This document shows, piece by piece, positions 6,785 to 13,378 of a stretch of 13,378 nt of DNA (the first letter of the stretch is position 1; each line of letters starts with the position of its first letter). Source of the stretch: Bacteroidota bacterium. GTDB lineage: Bacteria; Bacteroidota; Bacteroidia; J057. Where the stretch lies: positions 1 to 13,378 of the forward strand of contig RDXT01000826.1 of assembly GCA_004292985.1 (NCBI GenBank), written 5' to 3'. Both the position numbers and the translations under genes were made by a program. The notes beneath the pieces were generated by a model that was given only the letters and a program-made list of their open reading frames with translations, ran no database searches and was not told where the DNA came from.

Positions 6785-8493
6785 GTGCTAACTTCCTCAA
6801 GGTGAGCTATTTCACCGCCGATAAACACCATCAGCCAGGCTTTCAGGTCTGAGAGGGAGCTCAATTCTTCTTTTTGCAGATAGCCCTGAAGCTGCTCCCG
6901 GCCTGTGGAAATGGTCTGCGGAAGCTGGTGTGCGTCTTTTTGCTTGAGGTATTTGAGTTCAAAAGCAAACTGATACGGTGCAGGGAAAGGGTCGCGGCGC
7001 AGCAGTAGTACGTCTATATACTTCTGTCCAGACTCAAATTCGGACTTGATAAAATAGAGCTGCGAGCTATGTAAGTAGCTGATCAGCACCATTTTAACGT
7101 GCTTTTCATCAAACTGGATCCAATCGCGGTTGGAGAGTTGCTGCAGGGCATCAGAAACAATTTCTATCAGCGGGCGCGGATTGTTCTGGCGGGCCATTTC
7201 GCGTACAGCCGCATTTACCTCTATGGACTGGACAGGTTTTTCTATATGCTCGCGGATCAATTGCGCGAAATAGCGGAAATAGAGCTGCTGGATAACTGCA
7301 TTGGGAATGCCCAGACGCACCTCTGCGAGATCAATCCCTTTGATCGTGAGCATGCCCATGTAGTATAGCAGGCTGAGAAAATCGCTGGTGTCAAAGTTTT
7401 TTTCGAAGCTGAATTCTGCTGTCATGGGCGTGGAAATTTCCCCATCGCCAAGCAGGCGCTCCAGCACACCCAGACGCTCCTCTTCCTTACCCCCCACACT
7501 AAATAAACGCCGGATTTTGCCATAATCAGAGGCAATATTGGTGTCGAGCATATCGGCAGGGGACTCGCCATTGGACAAAAATTCTTTCGCGTAGTACAAG
7601 ACCATATCCGGATTGTACAGGCCGCCGTCAGAAGGAGCGCTTGAAAAATGATAGCCATTGTACCAGTCTTTCATCCGCTGCATCTCTGTCGCGAGTTTGT
7701 CCTCGCCAATGCCAATATATCGCAACAGGTCTTTGACCTCATGTTCCCGGAAGCCCATCATCCCCTGAAAAAGGCGGTTTCGGCTGAGGTTGCTGCCGAT
7801 ATTAAATCCTGAAGTCAGGCTGTCCATCGTCAGCGGCGTAACGCCTGTGACAAAGAGGCGGTCCACAATCCCCTCTCCGGTAGCGGCTTTGATTGCTTCG
7901 TAGAACTTCCGGACAAAGCCGTTTTTACTCACGATATTCCGAAATAGTCCCAGATTAAATGAAACCAGTTCATTGGCGAAGTGATCGTATTCGTCTATAA
8001 GAAGGTAAATCTGAGGAGCCTGCGCTAAGGAATGAGCATCAAATAGCCGGAGCAGCATTTCATTGGGGGCCGTAGCACGCAGGATTTCTTCTTTGTTAAG
8101 ACCCGGAAAAAACGCCTGATACTTTCCCAGAAAGTCACTTACGCCTGAGCGGACATTGTTGAGAAAGTCTTTAAAAGTGGATTCTTCTGTCGTTGTATCT
8201 ATCCGGCTGAATTCAAATCGCAGCACCAGATAGCTGTTTGCCAGGGGCGTAGGATTTTTCCCGATATGGTACGGGCCAAATAAGTCCACAAACTGATCCC
8301 GGAATTCTACCCCGTAATAATGCTGCAACAGGCTGATAAACAGGCTCTTACCAAAACGGCGTGGGCGGAGATAAATCAGATAAGGCTCTCCGAGGGTTTC
8401 AAGATGGGCAATATAATCCGTCCGGTCAACGAAGTAGTAGTCCTCTGCACTCAGACGACTAAAATCACTGATACCATAAGGAATCTTTTGCAT
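6781..8493 (-). CDS. AAA-ATPase-like protein with C-terminal PD-(D/E)XK nuclease-fold domain
   Basis: I start this at ATG 8493 (MQKIPYGISDF..., 570 residues), the usual opening of this family; an upstream TTG at 8508 is less likely. The N-terminal 'AAA-ATPase-like' domain has an altered P-loop, RPRRFGKS at 43-50 (GKS kept, first Gly replaced), and Walker B LLIDEYDH at 164-171, followed by FVTGVTPLTMDSLTSGFNIG. A helical middle region includes WYNGYHF and LYNPDMVLYY. The C-terminal domain (DUF1703/PDDEXK_9 type) shows KYIDVLLLRR with D494, and FAFELKYLK with E512 and K514, the D...ExK nuclease signature. Such proteins are often present in many copies in Bacteroidota genomes, and their function is not established; roles in DNA processing or mobile elements have been guessed. 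All key residues are intact. It stands alone, tail to tail with the DinB gene and upstream of no partner. Confidence 0.9.
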   Translation of the reverse strand: MQKIPYGISDFSRLSAEDYYFVDRTDYIAHLETLGEPYLIYLRPRRFGKSLFISLLQHYYGVEFRDQFVDLFGPYHIGKNPTPLANSYLVLRFEFSRIDTTTEESTFKDFLNNVRSGVSDFLGKYQAFFPGLNKEEILRATAPNEMLLRLFDAHSLAQAPQIYLLIDEYDHFANELVSFNLGLFRNIVSKNGFVRKFYEAIKAATGEGIVDRLFVTGVTPLTMDSLTSGFNIGSNLSRNRLFQGMMGFREHEVKDLLRYIGIGEDKLATEMQRMKDWYNGYHFSSAPSDGGLYNPDMVLYYAKEFLSNGESPADMLDTNIASDYGKIRRLFSVGGKEEERLGVLERLLGDGEISTPMTAEFSFEKNFDTSDFLSLLYYMGMLTIKGIDLAEVRLGIPNAVIQQLYFRYFAQLIREHIEKPVQSIEVNAAVREMARQNNPRPLIEIVSDALQQLSNRDWIQFDEKHVKMVLISYLHSSQLYFIKSEFESGQKYIDVLLLRRDPFPAPYQFAFELKYLKQKDAHQLPQTISTGREQLQGYLQKEELSSLSDLKAWLMVFIGGEIAHLEEVST

Positions 8494-8529
8494 ACGCGAA
8501 TATAGCAATTTTGAAGCAAAAACCGTCTT

Positions 8530-9897
8530 TTACAGCCCCCGCCCCGCGTCTCCCAGATAGGTTTCAGGGCTGAGCGCCAGCAACTCGGTTTTGACGGCTG
8601 CATCTACATTCAATCCGGAAATGAAGGCCCGGATCGAGTCTGCTGTGATCTCTGCCTGGCCCCGGGTCAGGTCTTTGAGGGCCTCGTAGGGTTCGGGGTA
8701 TCCTTCCCGCCGCAGAATGGTTTGTATCGCCTCTGCCAGCACGGCCCAGTTTGCATCGAGATCGGAGCGCAGGGCTGCTTCGTTCACCATCAGCTTGTCG
8801 AGACCGCGAAGGGCTGCTTCGGCAGAGAGAAAGGCGTAGCCAACAGCTGCACCCACATTCCGCAGGATGGTGGAGTCGGTCAGGTCGCGCTGGAGGCGGG
8901 ATACGGGCAGTTTCCGGCTCATAAATTCGAGCAGGGCGGTCGAAAGTCCGCAATTCCCTTCGGCATTTTCAAAATCAATGGGATTTACCTTGTGTGGCAT
9001 CGCCGAAGAGCCTACTTCGCCTGTCTTGGTCTTCTGCCGGAAGTATCCCATGCTGATATAGAGCCACATATCCTGGCACAGATCGGTAATGATGCTGTTA
9101 ATCCGGCGGATATTGTCGAAAATGGCTGCCAATCCATCGTAATGTTCGATCTGGGTGGTCGGCCAGGAGCGGGAAAGGCCGAGATTGCTCCCGACAAAAT
9201 GCTGGGCAAACTGGTGCCAGTCATAGGCGGGGTAGGCGGCATAATGGGCATTGAGGTTGCCGGTAGCGCCGCCAAATTTGGCAGGGTAGGGGAGGGACTC
9301 CAGTTCGCGGAGCTGGCGGCTGATCCGTTCGGCAAAAACAGCCATTTCCTTGCCGAGTGTGGTCGGAGAGGCAGGCTGCCCATGTGTGTGCGCCAGCATC
9401 GGAATGCCTCTCCAACTGGCTGCAAATGCCTCCAGCCGGGCCACAATCTTCTGAACCTGAGGAATATACACAGTCCGGAGACCTTCGCGCAGCATCAGTG
9501 GCGTGGCGGTGTTGTTGATGTCCTGGGAGGTAAGTCCAAAGTGAATGAACTCCTTATATATAAGCAGCGCTTCCAACTCTGGTTTTTGCAGGCACTCCTT
9601 TATATAGTATTCTACGGCCTTGACATCGTGGTTGGTTACACGCTCGATTGACTTGACATGGGCCGCATGTTCTTCCGTAAAGTCCTGATAAACAGACCTC
9701 AGTGCAGTAATTTCCTGCGGTGTGAGAGGACGGAATGGCGGCAGACCTGTCTCAAACAGCGCAATCAGGTATTCGATTTCGACCCAGATCCGGTAGCGGA
9801 TGAGGGCAAACTCTGAAAAGCAGGCCGCGAGGGCTTCGGTCTTGCTGCGGTATCTCCCGTCGAGGGGAGACAGGGCGGTGAGGGAATTGAGGGTCAT
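8530..9897 (-). CDS. purB: Adenylosuccinate lyase
   Basis: This is a 455-residue enzyme when started at ATG 9897 (MTLNSLTALSPLDGRYRS), almost the length of E. coli PurB; a TTG at 9921 is a less likely start. It cleaves adenylosuccinate to AMP and SAICAR to AICAR, releasing fumarate, in two steps of purine synthesis. Visible signatures are SPLDGRY at the N-terminus; TNHDVKAVEYYIKE; HFGLTSQDINNTA; THGQPASPTTLGKE with His172; and the fumarase/aspartase signature loop GSSAMPHKVNPIDFENAEGN with catalytic Ser297 or Ser298. RDLTDSTILRNVG follows. The sequence fits the E. coli-type subgroup rather than the shorter Bacillus type. It lies 35 bp downstream of the lipoprotein gene on the same strand and is probably co-transcribed with it. 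Nothing unusual is seen. Confidence 0.97.
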   Translation of the reverse strand: MTLNSLTALSPLDGRYRSKTEALAACFSEFALIRYRIWVEIEYLIALFETGLPPFRPLTPQEITALRSVYQDFTEEHAAHVKSIERVTNHDVKAVEYYIKECLQKPELEALLIYKEFIHFGLTSQDINNTATPLMLREGLRTVYIPQVQKIVARLEAFAASWRGIPMLAHTHGQPASPTTLGKEMAVFAERISRQLRELESLPYPAKFGGATGNLNAHYAAYPAYDWHQFAQHFVGSNLGLSRSWPTTQIEHYDGLAAIFDNIRRINSIITDLCQDMWLYISMGYFRQKTKTGEVGSSAMPHKVNPIDFENAEGNCGLSTALLEFMSRKLPVSRLQRDLTDSTILRNVGAAVGYAFLSAEAALRGLDKLMVNEAALRSDLDANWAVLAEAIQTILRREGYPEPYEALKDLTRGQAEITADSIRAFISGLNVDAAVKTELLALSPETYLGDAGRGL

Positions 9898-9932
9898 AAC
9901 GACGGTTGAAGAAAGGCGCAAAGCTACAAAAA

Positions 9933-10517
9933 TCAGCGCCCCGAAACCGCAGTTGTATCACTTTCATCTATTCCGACAAAGCGCAGGGAGGTCGTGATGG
10001 TGTCAATCCAGCCCATTCGCTCACAGGAATTGTCGTAGGGCGTCCAGATCACAAGCTGAAAAAAGAAGTCCGGGTGGTCGAATACGGCAATCCGGTAAAA
10101 TAGCGGCACGCCGCCCCAGGTCTGGCTGTTGGCGTAATAATCGCCTGCCATCATTTCCATCCCCCGCAGGGAAGGGCTGCTCATCTCCGATTCGCGGGCC
10201 GAACTGTCCACCCGCTGAAAAACAGTGTTTTCTACAAATGAGTAGTAGCCCTTGAGCTTCAGGCGTTTACGCTTCACTTCACCCAGGTTTGTTTTAGGGT
10301 CTTCGATGCCCAGTACATAAAAGTCGTTCTGCGGATCGTAATACTGAAGGCTGGCGTACTCATGCATCCCCTCTCCCGGAATCATGGTTTCCGGCAACCT
10401 GATATTGTACAGGCTATCCACCGGGAGGGTTTGCCATCCGACGGGGGTGTCTGTTTGACTACAGGAAGTCCAGAGGCCCGCCATACAGACGAGCAGGAGC
10501 ATAGGGGTTGGATTCAC
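9933..10517 (-). CDS. Probable lipoprotein, PsbP/DUF1795-like
   Basis: This 194-residue protein begins at GTG 10517; an ATG at 10502 would shorten the signal to 13 residues before the Cys. The N-terminus is hydrophobic and ends GLWTSC, with Cys19 as the likely lipidated residue. The lipobox is loose (Trp at -3), and the n-region lacks a basic residue, so export is likely but not certain. The mature part, with YNIRLPETMIPGEGMHEYASLQYYDPQNDFYVLGI, resembles PsbP-like/DUF1795 proteins, which start with 'y.i.lP' and form one alpha-beta domain of unknown role. GVPLFYRIAVFDHPDFFFQLVIWTP fits the later strands. It is the first gene of a probable two-gene unit with purB. I cannot give it a function. 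Confidence 0.7.
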   Translation of the reverse strand: MNPTPMLLLVCMAGLWTSCSQTDTPVGWQTLPVDSLYNIRLPETMIPGEGMHEYASLQYYDPQNDFYVLGIEDPKTNLGEVKRKRLKLKGYYSFVENTVFQRVDSSARESEMSSPSLRGMEMMAGDYYANSQTWGGVPLFYRIAVFDHPDFFFQLVIWTPYDNSCERMGWIDTITTSLRFVGIDESDTTAVSGR

Positions 10518-10645
10518 AAGGTTAAATTACAGTTTTTTGAATAAAATCCATGTGATTCCTTTTTGCTTTTCACCAGATACAATATTTTTATCCCGAAAAC
10601 GTTACCCACACAACCCGAAGCACTTACTTTCGGTATTTACTTTGC

Positions 10646-10676
10646 TTGACAAAAAGCGTATGTTTACCCGTATAAT
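10646..10676 (+). promoter_or_regulatory. Sigma70-like promoter of the scaffold-like gene
   Basis: A perfect TTGACA (10646-10651) and a perfect TATAAT (10671-10676) are separated by 19 bases, with the ATG 24 bases after the -10. The implied 5' leader is only about 18 bases and no Shine-Dalgarno is visible. The spacer is longer than the 17-bp optimum. Bacteroidota housekeeping promoters usually look different (TTTG / TAnnTTTG), so the match could be chance or a less typical promoter. Confidence 0.4.
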
Positions 10677-10700
10677 CGTAGTTAATCCTAAATTGTGCTG

Positions 10701-12332
10701 ATGAAACCCATCCTCCTACCCGAAGAAAAGCTCAACGATCTTGCCCAGCGTATCAGTGACCGTCTTGCCGAAGGCCACTATTTCGAGCAGGGAAAGATTG
10801 GGGGCGAGGGATTAAAAAACTTTGCCGAACACCCACAAATCAATAAATTCCTCGTTTTTCAGGTCTTTCAGGTCTGGGAAATGCAGATCAGCAAGCTCAG
10901 CCACCCGTATTTTGACCTGAGTCATCCGGAAATCAATGCGACCATTCAGACGCTTAAGAACCAGATTTCCCGCCATATCGAGGTCTCGCGCGAAGACTTT
11001 CAGCCGATGCTCCGCCGGGCTGTTTACAACAACCTGAAGCTGGTTCTGGACCCCGCTGCCTCACTCGAAGGATTTTTCTTTACCCAAAAGGACAAAATTC
11101 CGCTCGAACTCTATCGCCGCTATGCCCAGTTTTTCTCCGATATGGACTTTATTGTCAACAGCATCCTCAAATACTATGAAAAAAGTGGCGGGGATGTGGT
11201 TGAAAAGGATGTGTTTGAGGTAAAAATGCAAAAGGTCGTTGATCTGTTCAGCGAAAAAAGCGGACGCAGCTTCGACACCTACCGCGATGAACTTTTCCAG
11301 AAACTAACAGGCCGTACCCTGGCCTCCGTGCAGGCTGAGGTAGAGCAGGAAATCCGGTCCCGTACCGATGAAATCCGCCGCCAGGAAGAGGAGGCGCGCC
11401 GCAAAGCCGAGGAAGAGGCCCGCGTCAAAGAAGCGGAAGCCCGCCGCAAAGCCGAAGAAGAAGCACGCCGCCAGGAAGAAGAAATCCGCCGTCAGGAAGA
11501 AGAAGCCCGCCGCAAAGCGGAAGAAGAGGCCCGCAAAGCCAGCTTTTTCGATACGATAGATGCAACAGAAACCTTTTTCGACCTCGACGAGGATGCCCCT
11601 GCACCCAAGGTCGAGCAGCCCCCGGTCGTCGTTGCGGAGGAAAAGCCCCTGCCACCGCCTGTGGTCGAGGTGCAGCCCCCTGTGGTAGTGCCTCCGGTGC
11701 CGCCGCCCGTGGTAGTAGCGCCCCCCGCGCCTGTGGAGGAGGTAAAGCCACCGGTAACTGAGCAGCCTCCCGTCCTTACGGAGGAAAAGGTAGTTGCGCC
11801 TTCGATTGTAGATGAAGTGATGGAAATGGCGGAGAGCATTCTGGCCGAAGAGCAGGCCAAAGTCCAGCCGGTAGAAGAAGTCAAAGACAAAGAATCTACG
11901 ACCTCTTTCCTGGAGCGCCTGCTCAACAACCGTCCTGCCGCGCAGACGCCCGTTGTTCCTCCTGTGACGCCTGCCAATGGCACACCTTCCACGGAAAAAT
12001 CCTCTATCCTCGACAAAATCAACGAAAAAACCTCCGGCAAAAGCCTCGCCGAGCAACTGGCCCTCCAGCGCCAGGGAACCGATGGCCCCGCCTCTACTGT
12101 GCGGAAAATCAAACTCGACGAGATTCCGATTCACAAGCAATATCAGTTTGTGCAAAAGGTATTCGACGGAAACAATGTCCGCTTCCGCATCATCGTGGAT
12201 AAGGTGAACAATGCCCGCAACAAAGAAGAGGTCGAAGAAATCCTGAATAAATTTGTCCTCAGCAGCGAAACCCTCAACCGATCAGATGCAGTGGTTGTAG
12301 AGTTTGTGCAGTTGCTGCGCGAAAGATATTAA
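10701..12332 (+). CDS. Cytosolic scaffold-like protein with charged helix and Pro/Val linker
   Basis: The start is ATG 10701 (MKPILLPEEKLNDLAQRI, 543 residues); the in-frame GTG two codons upstream is less likely. I do not recognise a named family. Four parts are visible. Residues 1-213 are a helical domain with no signal or membrane segment. Residues 214-280 are an uninterrupted Arg/Lys/Glu-rich helix made of 7- and 8-residue units (RRQEEEA, RRKAEEEA), likely a single alpha helix or coiled coil. Residues 299-367 are a Pro/Val-rich linker (repeated PPVVV, PPPVV). Residues 467-543 form a compact C-terminal domain, starting VRKIKLDEIPIHKQYQFVQK and ending FVQLLRERY, like a domain seen at the end of several Bacteroidota hypothetical proteins. 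The layout suggests a spacer between two binding domains. It is monocistronic: its own promoter lies upstream and a strong terminator directly follows. Confidence 0.85.
   Translation: MKPILLPEEKLNDLAQRISDRLAEGHYFEQGKIGGEGLKNFAEHPQINKFLVFQVFQVWEMQISKLSHPYFDLSHPEINATIQTLKNQISRHIEVSREDFQPMLRRAVYNNLKLVLDPAASLEGFFFTQKDKIPLELYRRYAQFFSDMDFIVNSILKYYEKSGGDVVEKDVFEVKMQKVVDLFSEKSGRSFDTYRDELFQKLTGRTLASVQAEVEQEIRSRTDEIRRQEEEARRKAEEEARVKEAEARRKAEEEARRQEEEIRRQEEEARRKAEEEARKASFFDTIDATETFFDLDEDAPAPKVEQPPVVVAEEKPLPPPVVEVQPPVVVPPVPPPVVVAPPAPVEEVKPPVTEQPPVLTEEKVVAPSIVDEVMEMAESILAEEQAKVQPVEEVKDKESTTSFLERLLNNRPAAQTPVVPPVTPANGTPSTEKSSILDKINEKTSGKSLAEQLALQRQGTDGPASTVRKIKLDEIPIHKQYQFVQKVFDGNNVRFRIIVDKVNNARNKEEVEEILNKFVLSSETLNRSDAVVVEFVQLLRERY
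11373..11528 (+). repeat. In-gene tandem repeat coding charged 7/8-residue units
   Basis: Residues 225-276 of the scaffold-like protein divide into units of 7-8-7-8-7-7-8 residues: IRRQEEE, ARRKAEEE, ARVKEAE, ARRKAEEE, ARRQEEE, IRRQEEE, ARRKAEEE. The DNA repeats cgccgcaaagccgaggaaga-like blocks with mostly synonymous changes. This indicates internal duplication, so copy number could vary between strains. Long open frames on the opposite strand here are by-products of this composition. Confidence 0.8.
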
Positions 12333-12337
12333 ACGGT

Positions 12338-12370
12338 AGGGGCGGCCAACAGGCCGCCCCTTTTTTATTT
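12338..12370 (+). terminator. Strong intrinsic terminator
   Basis: A 10-bp GC-rich stem (AGGGGCGGCC / GGCCGCCCCT) around the loop AACA is followed by TTTTTTATTT, starting 5 bp after the stop of the scaffold-like gene. On the minus strand the flanking sequence is not T-rich, so it should act mainly on plus-strand transcription and protect the convergent gene at 12391. Confidence 0.9.
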
Positions 12371-12390
12371 ACCGCAGGCTGCCCCGCCTT

Positions 12391-13378
12391 TTACCAGCCA
12401 AAGGTATCGTTCAGCACGGTATCCAGAAAGTTGCGCAGCGCCTCCGGCCTGCCGTTGAGCTTATGAAGCTCCACAGACACAAATACTTGATTCGTTTGCC
12501 CATTATTAAACACACTGCTGCCCCCGATCGTAGCAGGCCCTGTCCAGCCGCCCACAGCGGTCAGTTGCGCGTTGTATAAATTGCGGGTGGGGTCCTTGGC
12601 ATAAAAAGGATCGGCTCCGGTGATAAAGGCAGACGCCACAAGGGTATCCAGACCTGCGATCAGCGGAGTGATTTTGGCTCCGGTAACAATCCGCGCCTGC
12701 CCAGTAGAGGTCGAAAGGCTGTCCATGGGCGAAAATCCAAAGATTGCGGAGCGGTTTCCGGTGGAGGGGGTTGTAAATGAAGTGGGGAACTTGGTCGTAA
12801 CCAGCAGTTTTCCTCCGTCATTTAAATACTGTTGCAGCGGAGTAGCAGCTACTTCCAGGGTCAATTGCAGTCCGAGGGCGGATAACTGTGTGCCATCTGA
12901 GTACCAGAATACCTTGTCATAGAGTCCCAGCAGCAGCCGGAAGGTCGGATCCCAGAATACGGGCCGCGTCGAGCTGATGTCGAGATAGTCATACACAGGG
13001 TAAACGGCAGACAGCACAGGCATATAGACTTCATCCACGACCGACTCCGAATGGTCATCCACCACCAGCAGATCGCTTTCTTTGCGGCGCAGGTAAAAAA
13101 GGGCGCTGGAGTCCGTCTGGCTATACACGCCGGCAATGTCGCGGGCCTTAATATAGATACGGTTGTTTTCGCCGACCCGGAGGCCACCGATGTTTTTCAG
13201 AGCTTTGCGTGCATCTGAGCCGGTATAAAGGGCGGCATCCTGCGCGCCGGACTGCTCTGGCTGCGAAGGGACAAAGGATAAAAAGCTCACCTGGGGAGAA
13301 AGGGCGTACCATTCCCCGTCATTTACCCGCACAAATACAGAATCCAGTGTTTCGATGCCGTCGGTATCCGTGGCATTC
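12391..13378 (-). CDS. Large extracellular-type protein, C-terminal part only
   Basis: The frame is open to the window edge (about 329 residues), so the N-terminus is missing; an internal GTG at 13332 is not the start. The first visible residues, NATDTDGIETLDSVFVRVND and then RIYIKARDIAGVYSQTDS, look like the end of an Ig/fibronectin-like beta-sandwich with the 'Y-x-[IV]-x-A-x-D' wording. A second domain begins SDLLVVDDHSES and continues YDYLDISSTRP, LYDKVFWYSDG and LQQYLNDGGKLLVTTKF. This is the alternating strand/helix pattern of a class I glutamine-amidotransferase-like fold without an obvious catalytic Cys. The protein ends LDTVLNDTFGW, with no recognisable T9SS sorting domain. It is probably exported, but no signal can be seen. 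Function is unknown. It converges on the scaffold-like gene, separated by that gene's terminator. Confidence 0.7.
   Translation of the reverse strand, partial: NATDTDGIETLDSVFVRVNDGEWYALSPQVSFLSFVPSQPEQSGAQDAALYTGSDARKALKNIGGLRVGENNRIYIKARDIAGVYSQTDSSALFYLRRKESDLLVVDDHSESVVDEVYMPVLSAVYPVYDYLDISSTRPVFWDPTFRLLLGLYDKVFWYSDGTQLSALGLQLTLEVAATPLQQYLNDGGKLLVTTKFPTSFTTPSTGNRSAIFGFSPMDSLSTSTGQARIVTGAKITPLIAGLDTLVASAFITGADPFYAKDPTRNLYNAQLTAVGGWTGPATIGGSSVFNNGQTNQVFVSVELHKLNGRPEALRNFLDTVLNDTFGW

Noticed and set aside
8494..8508. Five-residue N-terminal extension of the ATPase gene from a TTG codon
   Set aside because: The ATG at 8493 gives the standard MxKIPYGISDF opening of the family.
407..8508. A linked defence system built from the sigma pair, DinB-like protein and AAA/PD-(D/E)XK protein
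   Set aside because: These genes are on different strands, are separated by housekeeping genes, and share no operon structure or boundary signals.
8722..9651. 309-residue open frame on the plus strand opposite purB
   Set aside because: The adenylosuccinate lyase on the minus strand is complete with all motifs; the opposite frame shows no family features.
11304..12155. 283-residue open frame on the minus strand opposite the scaffold-like gene
   Set aside because: It is low-complexity (Phe/Arg/Gly-rich) and mirrors the Glu/Arg- and Pro/Val-rich coding on the plus strand, which has the convincing domains, start and terminator.

Overview
This window looks like a chromosomal segment of a moderately GC-rich member of the Bacteroidota. 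I infer this from a carboxypeptidase-regulatory-like secreted protein remnant, a CotH-like exported protein with a 'RGNFR...FPP' core, a DUF1572-type DinB protein, a loner AAA-ATPase/PD-(D/E)XK protein, and a general lack of strong Shine-Dalgarno sequences. I cannot fix the genus. Most genes are chromosomal housekeeping or cell-envelope genes. I see no integrase, transposase, CRISPR array, tRNA or rRNA.

Layout. Positions 1-949 (minus) hold an ECF sigma factor and its membrane anti-sigma factor, joined by an ATGA overlap; the anti-sigma gene runs off the left edge. A 127-bp divergent region separates them from a decayed plus-strand gene (1077-2002). That gene needs all three reading frames and has lost most of its N-terminal beta-sandwich domain. 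Its stop codon lies inside the first of two tandem palindromic hairpin repeats (1997-2049). Next, on the plus strand, come a GT-C-type membrane glycosyltransferase (2082-3380) and a SirB-like membrane domain fused to a class I cytochrome c (3474-4115). The cytochrome gene converges, with a 3-bp gap, on a minus-strand CotH-like secreted protein (4119-5090). Upstream of that lies type I glyceraldehyde-3-phosphate dehydrogenase (5199-6191, minus), with a hairpin/T-run terminator between the two.

A DinB/DUF1572 gene (6287-6784, plus) diverges from gapA. It converges, with a 4-bp overlap, on the ATPase/nuclease-fold protein (6781-8493, minus). The minus-strand pair 10517-8530 is a probable lipoprotein followed by adenylosuccinate lyase (purB). 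A divergent intergenic region with an E. coli-like promoter leads into a large plus-strand protein (10701-12332). This protein has a charged single-helix repeat, a Pro/Val-rich linker and a conserved-looking C-terminal domain, and it ends in a strong intrinsic terminator. The right edge is the C-terminal part of a large minus-strand extracellular-type protein.

Functionally the window is a mosaic: central metabolism (gapA, purB), signalling (sigma/anti-sigma), envelope and redox genes (glycosyltransferase, SirB-cytochrome c), exported proteins of unclear role (CotH-like, lipoprotein, right-edge protein) and one cytosolic scaffold-like protein. I see no convincing multi-gene novel system. The items most worth checking are the SirB-cytochrome c fusion, the CotH-like putative secreted kinase, the repeat-containing scaffold protein, and the pseudogene with its tandem hairpins.
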